Below, one piece after another: positions 9,265 to 18,501 of a DNA stretch of 64,000 nt. Position numbers and translations under genes: made by a program. The notes below the pieces were generated by a model that saw nothing but the letters and a program-made list of their open reading frames with translations, ran no database searches and had not been told where the DNA came from. The stretch's first letter is position 1; the number at the start of each line of letters is the position of its first letter. The stretch spans positions 248,001 to 312,000 of the forward strand of contig JANQRT010000060.1 of assembly GCA_028284385.1 (NCBI GenBank), read 5' to 3'. The stretch is from Opitutaceae bacterium (GTDB taxonomy: Bacteria > Verrucomicrobiota > Verrucomicrobiia > Opitutales > Opitutaceae).

Positions 9265-9717
9265 CTATCGAGTCAGTCGGGCTTCGGTGTCGACGGTCCG
9301 TTCGATGTCGAGAATGATCAGCAACCGCTCTTCGAGTTTATAGACACCGAGTATTAAATCTTTAGATACACCCCTCAAAGTCTCAGGTGGCTTTTCGAAG
9401 GCATCCTCATTGGTTTCGATGACGTCGCCGATTTCGTCTACAAGCAGGCTCACGGCCCCGTCTTCGGATCGAATGACAACATTGAAAGGAGCTTGGGTTT
9501 CGGATTCGCGATTGGGCAGTCCCAGGCGCTGACGCAGATCGATGGCGGTCACCGTTTCTCCACGCAGGTTGATCAGACCGCTAATCTCTGCCGGAGATAA
9601 GGGGACCCGCGTCATATCCTGGAAACGGAGGACCTCTTGAACTTGGAGCACATCGACGCCGAAAAAGAGATCGTCGATGAAGAAGGTGCAAAACTGATTG
9701 ATGGTAGTTACGCTCAT
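9265..9717 (-). CDS. cheW: Chemotaxis coupling protein CheW
   Basis: 150 residues, a single CheW domain. Features are [20 protein letters not shown] near the N-terminus, [26 protein letters not shown] in the middle with the conserved NLRG and Arg of the coupling surface, and [12 protein letters not shown] near the end. CheW bridges chemoreceptor tips and the CheA P5 domain in signalling arrays. It sits 22 bases after cheA and 43 before the globin-MCP, the expected order for a minimal array operon. No extra domain is present. Confidence 0.95.
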   Translation of the reverse strand: MSVTTINQFCTFFIDDLFFGVDVLQVQEVLRFQDMTRVPLSPAEISGLINLRGETVTAIDLRQRLGLPNRESETQAPFNVVIRSEDGAVSLLVDEIGDVIETNEDAFEKPPETLRGVSKDLILGVYKLEERLLIILDIERTVDTEARLTR

Positions 9718-9739
9718 TGCTGGATTTCCTGATTCCTCT

Positions 9740-12133
9740 TCATGCGGAGGCTGCTAGTTCTCCGAAATTAGGCACTGCTCGTTGCACGATGGCCTTTACG
9801 TCGAGTAAATCCGTTACCTTGTCCTGGATGATGGCCGAGCCGAGGATTCCATCTTCGGCGGCGCTCTTTTGCAGAACGACCTCCGTCTCTAGGATATCCT
9901 TTATCCGACTGACGATGAGACCTACTTGGTTCCCGTTATGGGAATAGACGATCACTTGCAGTAGAGAGGCTTCATCGCTTGTCGCGTCGTGGCTGGAAGC
10001 GATGGCCAGATGGTTTTCGACGTCCACCAATGGAAGGATTTGATCCCTGTATTGAATGACGCTTTGCGAGCCCGCTTTCTCGACTCTATCCATTGGGAAT
10101 TCTTCTAGCCTTGCTGCTAGCGAGAGAGGAATGGCCATGCTACGATCTTGGCCTACTTCGAATAGCAGCAGCGTTTGCTTTTCCGAAGTAGCATCCTTTT
10201 CGAGCAATTCATTTTGGGCCAGACGCTGGTCTTTCGATTCGGAGATGACGTGAGCGTATTGAGCCAGGCCAAGGACATCGAGAATGAGCGCCACTTTGCC
10301 ATCCCCCATGATGGTCGCTCCTGAGAAACAGGAGAGACCTTTAAGTTGCTTACCCAACGGCTTGACCACGATTTCCTCCGTATCGTTTATTTCGTCGACG
10401 ACCAATCCGAATTGGCGCCCATCCGCCTGCAGTACTACGATATTAATTACACCGTCATCGTTGGTAGCCTCAGGAGTCTCAACTTGCAGCTGGTCATTCA
10501 AGCGCACGATTGGGAGCAGCTGTCCGCGTAGCCGATAGACCGGAGCCCCTGATAGCACCTCGATTTTCTCTCCTTGATCAAGCTCTAGTCGAACCAGCTC
10601 TAGAAGACTTACCTGAGGTATAGCATAGCTGTCTCCTCCGCTAGTGACGATGAGAGCTGGGATGATGGCTAGGGTAAGCGGGATTTTGATTTTGATGATG
10701 GCCCCTTGCCCTTTTTCGGTCTGAAGATCGACCGAGCCGCCGATCTTCTCGATGTTGGTCTTCACTACATCCATGCCGACTCCGCGTCCTGAAACATTGG
10801 ATATCCTTTCGGCCGTGGAGAATCCTGGGGCGAATATTAGCTGTACGGCTTCTCGGTCGGAAAGTCGTTCCGCTTGAGCGGGATTGATCAGGTTCTTGGC
10901 AATGGCTTTCGCTTTAACGGCTTCGACGTTTATCCCCGCTCCGTCATCCATGATTTCGATATTCACTTGGCCGCCTTCATGGTAGGCTCGCAAGGATATC
11001 AGACCCTCTTCAGGCTTGCCGGCCGCCTTTCGTTCATCGGGCTTTTCGATGCCGTGATCGATGGAATTGCGAATAATATGAGTGAGGGGATCCTTTATCG
11101 CTTCGAGAAGCGTTCGGTCGAGTTCGGTGTCCTGCCCATCCATGATGAGCTTAATGCGCTTATCCAACTCGTGAGCTAGATCTCTGGTTATGCGCGGGAA
11201 CCTCGACCAGATGTTGCGGATAGGCTGCATCCGCGTTTTCATTACACTTTCCTGCAGCTCTGTAGTGATAATATTGAGGCGCTGGGAAGAGGTCAGCAGA
11301 GCGGCTTGATCGAAATTGGTCGTGTTCAGCAGAATCTGATTTCTAGCGAGAACCAGTTCTCCCACTATGTTCATAACCTTGTCCAAATGGGACACATCCA
11401 CGCGAATGGCGCTGTCGGCGATCGACTGTCTTGCCGTCGGTGTCGTTTCACTGCCGCGGGTATCGGCGGGCTCTTCCTTGGGCTTCTTTTCAATGGGCTT
11501 GGTTTCCTTTGGCTCCGCTTTAGCCTCCTCATCAAAGAGTCCGAAAGCCTTTCCCTCTCCGTCATCCTCTTGATCGGGGGGGCTAGCTTGGCTTTCTTCC
11601 AGCTCGCTCCCCTCATCAAAGAGCCCGAAGGCGACGCCTTCTCCTTCATCCTGATTTGGGTTCGCTGTCTCCGAGGTTTCTGTATCCAAAGTCTCGGGTT
11701 CTGGTTCGTCCGCTTTTGGCGTTTCGGAGGAAGTAGCCGCTTTACCAAGGTTTTCCAATTTCGCGAAGAGCTCCGTATTGTCTATCTCTCCTTCGTCCCC
11801 CGTCTGTTCTAGATTCTCTAGCATGCTGCGGAGCACGTCGGAAAGGGAAAGCAGCGTTGAAATCAGTTCTTCGCTGGCTTCGATCTCGCCTTCTCGCAGG
11901 AGGCTCATGATATCCTCTCCCCGATGGCTGGCGCCCTCTATATTAGAGAGGCCTAGGCAGCCGGCCGTGCCTTTTATGGAGTGCATCACTCGAAAAAGGT
12001 TATTGAGTATTTCCGAACCGCCTTCGCCTTTTTCTATCGCCAGTAAATCGCGATCGTAACTCTCCAAACCTTCAAGGCTCTCGAGTATGAAGTCCTTTAT
12101 CAGATCGTTTTGAAAATCCTTGTTGCTACTCAT
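9740..12133 (-). CDS. cheA: Chemotaxis histidine kinase CheA with two C-terminal CheW-like domains
   Basis: 797 residues. The Hpt domain (1-115) has the phosphoryl His51 in RVMHSIKGTAG. An acidic linker (~135-235) contains two copies of a short motif, GEGxAFGLFDE (164-174 and 192-202). The dimerisation domain starts near 243 (SHLDKVMNIVGELVLARN). The HATPase follows with HIIRNSIDHGIE (N box), DDGAGI (G1) and GRGVGMDVVK (G2). Two CheW-like regulatory domains end the protein (about 500-635 and 645-795); standard CheA has one. It autophosphorylates under receptor control and passes phosphate to CheY and CheB. It lies 12 bases after the first cheY and 22 before cheW. Confidence 0.95.
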   Translation of the reverse strand: MSSNKDFQNDLIKDFILESLEGLESYDRDLLAIEKGEGGSEILNNLFRVMHSIKGTAGCLGLSNIEGASHRGEDIMSLLREGEIEASEELISTLLSLSDVLRSMLENLEQTGDEGEIDNTELFAKLENLGKAATSSETPKADEPEPETLDTETSETANPNQDEGEGVAFGLFDEGSELEESQASPPDQEDDGEGKAFGLFDEEAKAEPKETKPIEKKPKEEPADTRGSETTPTARQSIADSAIRVDVSHLDKVMNIVGELVLARNQILLNTTNFDQAALLTSSQRLNIITTELQESVMKTRMQPIRNIWSRFPRITRDLAHELDKRIKLIMDGQDTELDRTLLEAIKDPLTHIIRNSIDHGIEKPDERKAAGKPEEGLISLRAYHEGGQVNIEIMDDGAGINVEAVKAKAIAKNLINPAQAERLSDREAVQLIFAPGFSTAERISNVSGRGVGMDVVKTNIEKIGGSVDLQTEKGQGAIIKIKIPLTLAIIPALIVTSGGDSYAIPQVSLLELVRLELDQGEKIEVLSGAPVYRLRGQLLPIVRLNDQLQVETPEATNDDGVINIVVLQADGRQFGLVVDEINDTEEIVVKPLGKQLKGLSCFSGATIMGDGKVALILDVLGLAQYAHVISESKDQRLAQNELLEKDATSEKQTLLLFEVGQDRSMAIPLSLAARLEEFPMDRVEKAGSQSVIQYRDQILPLVDVENHLAIASSHDATSDEASLLQVIVYSHNGNQVGLIVSRIKDILETEVVLQKSAAEDGILGSAIIQDKVTDLLDVKAIVQRAVPNFGELAASA

Positions 12134-12145
12134 GATAGGAACGAG

Positions 12146-12511
12146 TTAGTTGGGAAGTACCTTTGCCACGATTGCCAGTAGCTGGTCTTGGTTGAACGGC
12201 TTGACGATCCAGCCGGTAGCCCCGGCTGCCTTGCCCTGACTTTTCTTGTTCGGATCGGATTCCGTGGTTAGCAAAATGATCGGCGTCGCTCGAAAATTCG
12301 GCAGGGCGCGTAGTTGGCGCGTTAGTTCGATGCCATCCATGTTCGGCATGTTGACGTCCGTGATGACGAGATCGACTGGCCTCTGCTTCAGCTTATTGAT
12401 CGCCTCGACGCCATCTGCCGCCTCGAGGACTTCGTGCCCAGCGGATTTGAGGGTAAATCCCACCATCTTTCGCATGGTGGAGGCGTCGTCTACCGTTATA
12501 ATCGTCTTCAT
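12146..12511 (-). CDS. cheY: Chemotaxis response regulator CheY (operon leader)
   Basis: 121 residues, a stand-alone receiver: DD in IITVDDASTMRKMV, phospho-Asp in LVITDVNMPNMDGIEL, Thr in LLTTESDP and Lys in WIVKPFNQ. It matches CheY-type proteins in length and in the STMRKMV first helix. It is the first gene of the minus-strand chemotaxis operon, 12 bases upstream of cheA, and the direct substrate expected for that kinase. The promoter must lie in 12512-12871, shared with the divergent signalling operon. Confidence 0.94.
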   Translation of the reverse strand: MKTIITVDDASTMRKMVGFTLKSAGHEVLEAADGVEAINKLKQRPVDLVITDVNMPNMDGIELTRQLRALPNFRATPIILLTTESDPNKKSQGKAAGATGWIVKPFNQDQLLAIVAKVLPN

Positions 12512-12871
12512 TTATTTGTTAATAATTTCATTGAGAAAAGATTAGAAAACGAATTGAGGTCTAGGTAAGTACATCCATTATTGGATACAAAAAATTCTCC
12601 AAATAGGGAGAATTCCTTTTACCTAGAAGAGGCTCAGATCCGCTTCGGTTTTAACAGGAAATACTTTTAATTGATTCCTCAACTTGCGGATTTCTTTTCA
12701 CAGATAATTTCGAATGAGGAATCCTGCAGCGGCGCTTTGGGTAAATTTTTTTTAAGCTCCTTTTTTCGATGAAGCTAGGCGAGCCAGCTCTTTAATAAAA
12801 AAACATGATAAGCGATGCAACCCCTTGGCTCTCTATAAAGATGGACTGGAACATAACCGATTATCAGCGGC
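12512..12871. other. Divergent control region between two signalling operons
   Basis: 360 bases without a supported ORF. It must carry promoters for the minus-strand che operon and the plus-strand HsbR-like operon. It also holds a terminator-like hairpin (12593-12614) and a 9-bp inverted repeat GATTCCTCA/TGAGGAATC (12673-12681 and 12715-12723). There is a T8 run near 12747. No known regulator site was recognised. Confidence 0.6.
12588..12614 (-). terminator. Intrinsic-terminator-like hairpin upstream of the che operon
   Basis: Perfect 8-bp stem AATTCTCC (12593-12600) and GGAGAATT (12607-12614) with a 6-base loop. Read on the minus strand it is followed by a run of T from 12594 down to 12588. 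It lies about 80 bases upstream of the first che gene with no minus-strand gene before it, so it could stop readthrough or act in a leader. Confidence 0.5.
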
Positions 12872-14410
12872 ATGTTCCCACCCGCTGACGAGATAAGCCT
12901 GCTTCTTGTCGACGACGATATAGCCACTTTAGATTTGCTCAGCGCCGCTTTGAGCAAGGAAGGTTACGTCGTGTCCCAAGCTGACTCCTTTGAAGTCGCT
13001 TTCGAGATCTTGAGAGATCAGGGTTTTGAATCTTTTGATCTAGTGATAAGCGATTACTGGATGCCAGGGAAAAACGGGCTTGAGCTGGTGAAGCGAATTG
13101 CAGCCGAAGATCCGACACTGTCTGTCATACTAATGACGGCCGATGAGGAACGCGCCATTGTCGAGGGTTTGCTTAGAAGCGGCGGCTGCGATTTTCTGCG
13201 CAAGCCGATCGACATGAAAGCCTTTGGTCCTCGGGTGAGAGTTGCGGCGGATCGTACCCATCGCCTACGGGCTCTACAGACAACGGCTTCCGAAGCGAGC
13301 GCCCTTGGCGAAAGCCAGAGACTTTTTCTAGAACGGCACCTGAGGCGCGCCTGGCCTGATATCGAATTCTTCTACAGTTCGAAGTCGCAAGCGAGTGGCG
13401 ATTTTCTATCGGCTTTCAAGATTGAAGAGAATAGTCGGGTTCTGCTCGCTTCTGATGGATCTGGGCATGACCTGTCATCCGCCTTTCAATCGAATTACTT
13501 CCATGGTTTGGCTCGCGGCATGATTCGCAAAGGAGGAAGCCTTGAAGAGCTGTTGGAATATTTTAACGAGCTGATGCTCCACAACTGGAACGATGATGAC
13601 ATTGGATCTTCTTTGGCAGCCTGCGCTTTGAATTTCGATTTTGAAAATCGGACTATTTCATATCTGAACGCTGGATTCCCCCAACCTATGGCAGCAGGAA
13701 TCAACGGCTTCGCTGATATTCTAGGAAGCCCGCTCGCCACGTTTCCACTTGGCTGGTTTGCTGATTCCTATGATGCCGAAAGCTGCAGCATGCCAGATGG
13801 CTATCTCTATCTTTGGACGGATGGCCTGGGCCATCTTGCCCAATCACTGAATTTAGACCCCCTGGCTTTGGCGTGTCGCCTACTGGATAAGGATCGATCA
13901 TCCGATTTCATCATCGTCAGGGCGACGGATGATGTGGCTGTAGTCCGTCTTTGTTTAGCCAATGAAAAAGAGAAGCCTCGGGTGCCGATTGTCTCGCTCG
14001 AGATTCCCGGCGACACGGTTAGTGAAATCGATCAGTGGCAAGAATATTTCGAAAACAGTCTTCGTATCGTTTTGGAGGAAATCGGTATCGAGACGCTATC
14101 GGAAATCCTGCTTTGTCTACGCGAAGGAGTGATCAACGCTCTCAAGCATGGATGCCAAGGCCTAAGCGAAGAGAAGGTCCTCGTTCAAATTTCCCTGTCT
14201 CCCGATCGTCGAGAACTGCATGCCACCATTAAAGACTCAGGCGAGGGTCATTCTTTCAATCCTTCTAGCTATAATGAAAAAGCTTCGCAGCAGTTATCGC
14301 CGCACTACGGAGGGCTATTCATGATAGACACTATCCCGCAAGTCTCCGAGGTCGTCGAGCGTGGATCTCGCGTCAATATGCAGTTCTGTCTCGATCCTGC
14401 TCAGAATTAA
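12872..14410 (+). CDS. HsbR-like regulator: receiver - PP2C phosphatase - HATPase (anti-sigma-type kinase)
   Basis: 512 residues with three domains. The receiver (~8-125) has LLVDDD, phospho-Asp61 in VISDYWMPGKNG and Lys in FLRKPID. The SpoIIE/PP2C phosphatase domain (~160-365) has SGDFLSAF, LLASDGSGHDLSSA and the late metal-site Asp in RATDDVAVV. A RsbW/SpoIIAB-type HATPase (~385-505) has the N box CLREGVINALKHGC and DSGEG. This is the architecture of Pseudomonas HsbR: one protein can dephosphorylate or phosphorylate a STAS partner according to the state of its receiver. The predicted partner is the next gene, 46 bases downstream. The phosphorelay input is not encoded nearby unless it is CheA. 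Confidence 0.9.
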   Translation: MFPPADEISLLLVDDDIATLDLLSAALSKEGYVVSQADSFEVAFEILRDQGFESFDLVISDYWMPGKNGLELVKRIAAEDPTLSVILMTADEERAIVEGLLRSGGCDFLRKPIDMKAFGPRVRVAADRTHRLRALQTTASEASALGESQRLFLERHLRRAWPDIEFFYSSKSQASGDFLSAFKIEENSRVLLASDGSGHDLSSAFQSNYFHGLARGMIRKGGSLEELLEYFNELMLHNWNDDDIGSSLAACALNFDFENRTISYLNAGFPQPMAAGINGFADILGSPLATFPLGWFADSYDAESCSMPDGYLYLWTDGLGHLAQSLNLDPLALACRLLDKDRSSDFIIVRATDDVAVVRLCLANEKEKPRVPIVSLEIPGDTVSEIDQWQEYFENSLRIVLEEIGIETLSEILLCLREGVINALKHGCQGLSEEKVLVQISLSPDRRELHATIKDSGEGHSFNPSSYNEKASQQLSPHYGGLFMIDTIPQVSEVVERGSRVNMQFCLDPAQN

Positions 14411-14455
14411 ATCGGTCCATTTAGCTATAGAAAAAACGCTTCCTTTAAAACGATT

Positions 14456-14752
14456 ATGAACATCTCTCCCACAACTTATACCGCTCTCGGTGATGTCATC
14501 AGCACCAATGCCGAGGACGTTTGGAGAGGCATCTCCTCTAAGCTCGAGAGCCTCAAGCCTTCCGGCGTTCTCGAATTGGATTTGAGAGCTGCCCTGATGG
14601 TCGATTCGGTAGGTCTGAACGTGATCGTCAGGACCATCAAGCAGACAAGTCAAGAGGGTGGAACCGTTAGAATCATCGTCGGCAATAAAAGCGTGAAGAA
14701 GATCTTTCTCTTCACGCGACTTAATGAACGAGCGGAAATTGTAGGCCCCTAG
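14456..14752 (+). CDS. STAS-domain anti-sigma factor antagonist (HsbA/RsbV-like)
   Basis: 98 residues, a single STAS domain. The family phosphorylation site is visible in ALMVDSVGLNVIV, with Ser51 as the expected acceptor, preceded by the strand VLELDLRAA. Such proteins bind and neutralise an anti-sigma factor or another switch protein when unphosphorylated. They are reset by partner kinases and phosphatases like the upstream HsbR-like protein. The gene lies 46 bases after it and 7 bases before the MCP-like gene, so all three are one operon. The downstream target (anti-sigma factor, FlgM-like protein or cyclase) is not in the window. Confidence 0.9.
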   Translation: MNISPTTYTALGDVISTNAEDVWRGISSKLESLKPSGVLELDLRAALMVDSVGLNVIVRTIKQTSQEGGTVRIIVGNKSVKKIFLFTRLNERAEIVGP

Positions 14753-14759
14753 TCGATAC

Positions 14760-16538
14760 ATGGAGTTCTTTCGCAAACTATCGATTTCAAGAATCCGAAA
14801 AGCGCTTCGCTGGAGCGCTTTTTCTCGGAGGAAACCGATTGTCTACAGTAGCGCTGAGGATGAGTTAAGCTTGGCCATCAGGGAAATGGAATCCGCATTC
14901 GGCCATATCGGCTCAAGCCTTTCGGCTCTAGACGAGAAGACTAAAACGCTGAGCGCCGATTGCCATGATTTGGTCTCTCTTGCCGCTGGGCACAAACACG
15001 GAGCTGATCTCCTGAACAAGGGCGCCGCTATCCTGAAAGGACCAATACAGTATGTCACTGATTCTTCTGCCGAGTATGAGAAGATCATTCAGCTTATGAG
15101 AGAATGCGAGCGTAGGGCCAAGACGCTTCTCGCTCGCCAAGTGGAGATGATTACCGTCCTAGAGCCGTTGCAGTTCATGCTGATGTTCTTCAAGATCGAA
15201 GCTGCCAAACTCGAATCGGAACACCAGAGCACTTTTCTTACTGTATCCGATGAAATACTACGACTTCATGAAATGGTCAGCAATACCTTTCATCAGAATA
15301 TCGATCAGCTAAACGTCGCTCGAGAATCGATCGCCAGCGCCATGACCCGTATTGAAAGGGATCATCAAATGCACTCGCGCGAGGTGATTCAAAAGCGTAG
15401 CGAGATTTCCAAAGCCCTCGATACTCTCGATACTCAGCTCAAGGAAAACGAGTTGAAAGACACCGATCTTAATGTTTCGGCTGAAAGCTTCAACCAGCAT
15501 ATGGGCCGCCTCGTTGGGGCTCTCCAGTACGAAGACATTTTTAGACAGCGTTGCGAGAGCATTCTGGAAGACTTTCAGCAGCTGCCATCTGATGTATCGT
15601 CTCAAGCTTTAGCTTTGCTTCAAGCTATGCGTATTGAAACGGCTGCTACAGAGTTGGAAATGGCCTCCCGCGAGGTATCTGACGGATTGGAGGCCATTCT
15701 CAGCCTAGCAGTGGAACTCGATGAAATTTCCACGACTATGAATCAGTTCGAGCATATAACCGCGTCTTCTGATGGTATGGTTCAAGTGCTTTTGGAGGCC
15801 TTCGAGTCGATCAGATCAACCCTCGGTGAAACCGATCAGCTGTCTAGGGTCTCGCACGACACCATTAAGCCTATTCAAGCTCTCTCTGAAGGTCTTTCCG
15901 TGGTCGTTCTCGAAGTCTCCACCAAGATTCAGTTTATCGCCTTGAATGCCCAAGTCCGTTCAATCCAAGTGGGAGAGGGAAGCGCCCTCGAAGTGCTTGC
16001 CGCCCAAACGGCGGATGTATCATCGTCGCTACGAAGTCTAGGCGATGAGACCTCCAGGGAAATCGTCTCTCTTAGCCATGCCGTTCAGCAACTGATGGAG
16101 CTTATTTCATCGAGCCGTAGCGCCAACGAAGAGCAATCCAGTATATTGGGGGAAGAGGGCGAATCTCTTTCTGAACAGCTGCATAGCATGCGCAATCAGA
16201 CCCTAGAATCTCTTCAAGTCATCGGAGAAACAATGGACTCGGTGCGTGAGATAATCGACCAAGGTCGCGGTGGTCTTCATACCTTGCCGAACGTTGCGAC
16301 CGACTTGAAAGCCATTGCGCGAAATATTCGCCAGCAGGCTGAGCTGGATCGCGCTTCGCCAGATCGAATCGAGTCTCTCAAAGAGGAATTAGGCCCTCGC
16401 CTGGAGGCCTGCGAAACCGCTAAACATACGTCGCTTCGCGTTGGCTTCAACAGTCCGCCAGCTGCTGGCGATGACATGATTTTCGAAGAGGATCAACTGG
16501 TTCAGGCAGCCGCGACTGGCGATGTCGAACTTTTCTAG
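14760..16538 (+). CDS. Soluble MCP-like coiled-coil protein with CheZ-like DxxxQ motif
   Basis: 592 residues, almost entirely helical/coiled coil, with no membrane segment or recognisable sensor domain. Near residue 255 is LQYEDIFRQRCESIL. Asp259 and Gln263 have the same D-x3-Q spacing as the catalytic pair of CheZ phosphatase (QDLTGQ). Residues ~385-420 (KIQFIALNAQVRSIQVGEGS) resemble a degenerate MCP hairpin tip, which normally reads [16 protein letters not shown]. It is the third gene of the HsbR/HsbA-like operon, 7 bases after the STAS gene. No CheZ, CheC or CheX is seen in the neighbouring che operon, so a CheY-phosphatase or array-scaffold role is a reasonable inference but unproven. 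Confidence 0.8.
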   Translation: MEFFRKLSISRIRKALRWSAFSRRKPIVYSSAEDELSLAIREMESAFGHIGSSLSALDEKTKTLSADCHDLVSLAAGHKHGADLLNKGAAILKGPIQYVTDSSAEYEKIIQLMRECERRAKTLLARQVEMITVLEPLQFMLMFFKIEAAKLESEHQSTFLTVSDEILRLHEMVSNTFHQNIDQLNVARESIASAMTRIERDHQMHSREVIQKRSEISKALDTLDTQLKENELKDTDLNVSAESFNQHMGRLVGALQYEDIFRQRCESILEDFQQLPSDVSSQALALLQAMRIETAATELEMASREVSDGLEAILSLAVELDEISTTMNQFEHITASSDGMVQVLLEAFESIRSTLGETDQLSRVSHDTIKPIQALSEGLSVVVLEVSTKIQFIALNAQVRSIQVGEGSALEVLAAQTADVSSSLRSLGDETSREIVSLSHAVQQLMELISSSRSANEEQSSILGEEGESLSEQLHSMRNQTLESLQVIGETMDSVREIIDQGRGGLHTLPNVATDLKAIARNIRQQAELDRASPDRIESLKEELGPRLEACETAKHTSLRVGFNSPPAAGDDMIFEEDQLVQAAATGDVELF

Positions 16539-16576
16539 GCCTATCTTGCCTACGTGGTTAGAATTGTAACCAATAT

Positions 16577-18385
16577 TTAACTACGCTTTTCTTTTGCGTA
16601 GATGGAAACCCTGGCTTCGCGATCGCCAATGATTTCCTTGGCTCGCTTGAGCGCTCGGGCGGTTGATAAGGTAGGGTTGCTGCTTTCGTCGGGAAAGATA
16701 TTCTCGCTGCCGATCACGCGATTCAGATCGGCGTTGGCCAGAATCCGCATAGTGTCAGGCCGCACTTCGCTAACCAGCAGCGTGCGATCCTGCTCTTTCA
16801 TGTACCGAATCAGTTCCTCGAGAGCCATGCAACTGGTTGCGTCAAGATTGTGGGCGTTTCGTAGTTTCATCACCACTACCTTCAAATTGGGATCGTCGCA
16901 AACGCGACGCATCTGGTCGCGAAACAGTTCAGCAGCTCCGAAGAAAAGCTCTCCCTCCACGTGTACTATAGAAACCTCCGGATCGCTTCGCTTCTTTTTA
17001 TCGTCCAGCATTCCTAGCTGGCCTTGCTTGTCGAAGGCGTACTCAACGATTTCGGGTGCCGCTACTTTCTTCAAAAACAGCGCTATCGAGCAGGCTACTC
17101 CGATGTAAATGGCTTCGTCTAGCGGGCGAACAAGACCCGTAATGAATGTCACAAAAAAGGTGATACGATCCGACATTGTGGTCTTAGTCACCATTCGCAA
17201 TTGGTGCTTGTTCAACAACGAAATGCCGATGGTGATGACCACCACTCCCAGAGCAGCGCTGGGGATGTATTTAATGTAGCTTCCGAGTAGAAAGGCTCCT
17301 ACCAGAACGATAAGACCCGAGTATAGGCTCGAGAGCGGCGTTTGCGCTCCACTGTTCGCGTTTAGCTGAGAGCGTGTCAGCGATCCGGAAGCTGCCATCC
17401 CTGACAACAGGCCGCAACCGATATTGGCCATGCCTACGCTCAGCATTTCCTGATTGCTGTTCAGGCGAGCCCCCTCTCTAGCGGCTAGAGACTTCCCAAT
17501 GGAATTGCCTTCCAGGACGCAAAGCAGAGCGATGGCTATGGCGGGTTTCAAAAGAGCATCAATCGAATCGTAGTTGATTAACGGATATGAAAATCCCCAA
17601 TCCGATGCGTTGATTCCCTTGAGAAGTTCCACCTCGAATCCAGGAATGTAGTTCATTCCGAGATACGCAACAATGGATGAGGCCATCAGAGTTATCGCCA
17701 CGTTCGGAAGCTTTTTCAAATAGCGATTGAGGGCGTAGAAAATGAGAAAGGTTATGATGCTCAGGACTAGCGATGGCCATTGGGTTTCCACAAGATGCTT
17801 GGCCGTGTAGTAGAACGCGTAGATGAAAATCGAGGCGTCCTTTCGTTCGTCCGGCAGCAGATCGAAGCCCAAGGTTTTCCGCAGCTGGTTTACGATGATC
17901 AGGACGGCTGCGGCTGTAATGTATCCGGTTATGACGGTCCTGGATATATACTGGATCAGACTGGCGACTCGGAGGTAGGCTCCCAGAATCAAAACGACCC
18001 CCACTAGTAGCAGCAGTAGAGAGAGGTGAATCACTGCTTGATCGCCTGCCAGGCCGAGCGTGGCAAAGGATGCGAAAACCATGGCCGAGGTCGCGTTGGT
18101 TGGTCCGAGTACTATGAACTTCGAACCGGCAAAAGCCATGCCGATGATGGAGGCAACCGCTGAACCGAAAATGCCATAAGACAATGGCAAGCCGGCAATC
18201 ACCGCGTATGCCATACCTTGGGGAAAGGCCAGCAATGCTACGTTTAGAGCGGCCATTGCATCTGTTGCGAAAGCGTTTCCATTGTAGCCTCTCGTCGTTT
18301 TAAGCAGTGGGAAAAAATCCAGTCCTTGACCAAGGGAAACGAGTTTTGGAGAGGAGTTTTCGCCTTTATTTGCAGTATCGGCCAT
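16577..18385 (-). CDS. SulP family anion transporter with C-terminal STAS domain
   Basis: About 602 residues from the ATG at 18385; a TTG 45 bases upstream is less likely. Family markers are FPQGMAYAVIAGLPLSYGIFGS near residue 60, VLGPTNATSAMV, and about 12 hydrophobic segments including NIGCGLLSGMAASGSLTRS. A STAS domain occupies ~455-575 (VSIVHVEGELFFGAAELFRD). SulP proteins move sulfate, bicarbonate or other anions across the inner membrane; the substrate cannot be read from the sequence. The gene is convergent with the MCP-like gene (38 bases apart) and divergent from ispH with ~116 bases between. It probably has its own promoter. Confidence 0.93.
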   Translation of the reverse strand: MADTANKGENSSPKLVSLGQGLDFFPLLKTTRGYNGNAFATDAMAALNVALLAFPQGMAYAVIAGLPLSYGIFGSAVASIIGMAFAGSKFIVLGPTNATSAMVFASFATLGLAGDQAVIHLSLLLLLVGVVLILGAYLRVASLIQYISRTVITGYITAAAVLIIVNQLRKTLGFDLLPDERKDASIFIYAFYYTAKHLVETQWPSLVLSIITFLIFYALNRYLKKLPNVAITLMASSIVAYLGMNYIPGFEVELLKGINASDWGFSYPLINYDSIDALLKPAIAIALLCVLEGNSIGKSLAAREGARLNSNQEMLSVGMANIGCGLLSGMAASGSLTRSQLNANSGAQTPLSSLYSGLIVLVGAFLLGSYIKYIPSAALGVVVITIGISLLNKHQLRMVTKTTMSDRITFFVTFITGLVRPLDEAIYIGVACSIALFLKKVAAPEIVEYAFDKQGQLGMLDDKKKRSDPEVSIVHVEGELFFGAAELFRDQMRRVCDDPNLKVVVMKLRNAHNLDATSCMALEELIRYMKEQDRTLLVSEVRPDTMRILANADLNRVIGSENIFPDESSNPTLSTARALKRAKEIIGDREARVSIYAKEKRS

Positions 18386-18501
18386 GAGGAGGGAAAACGT
18401 TTTTGATGCGCCGAAAAATAAGGCCAGCAAAATGTGAAGATCTTCACGAAACGCTTCTTCATTGCAGGAAACGGGATTCGCCGCTCAGAATTGTCACATT
18501 G

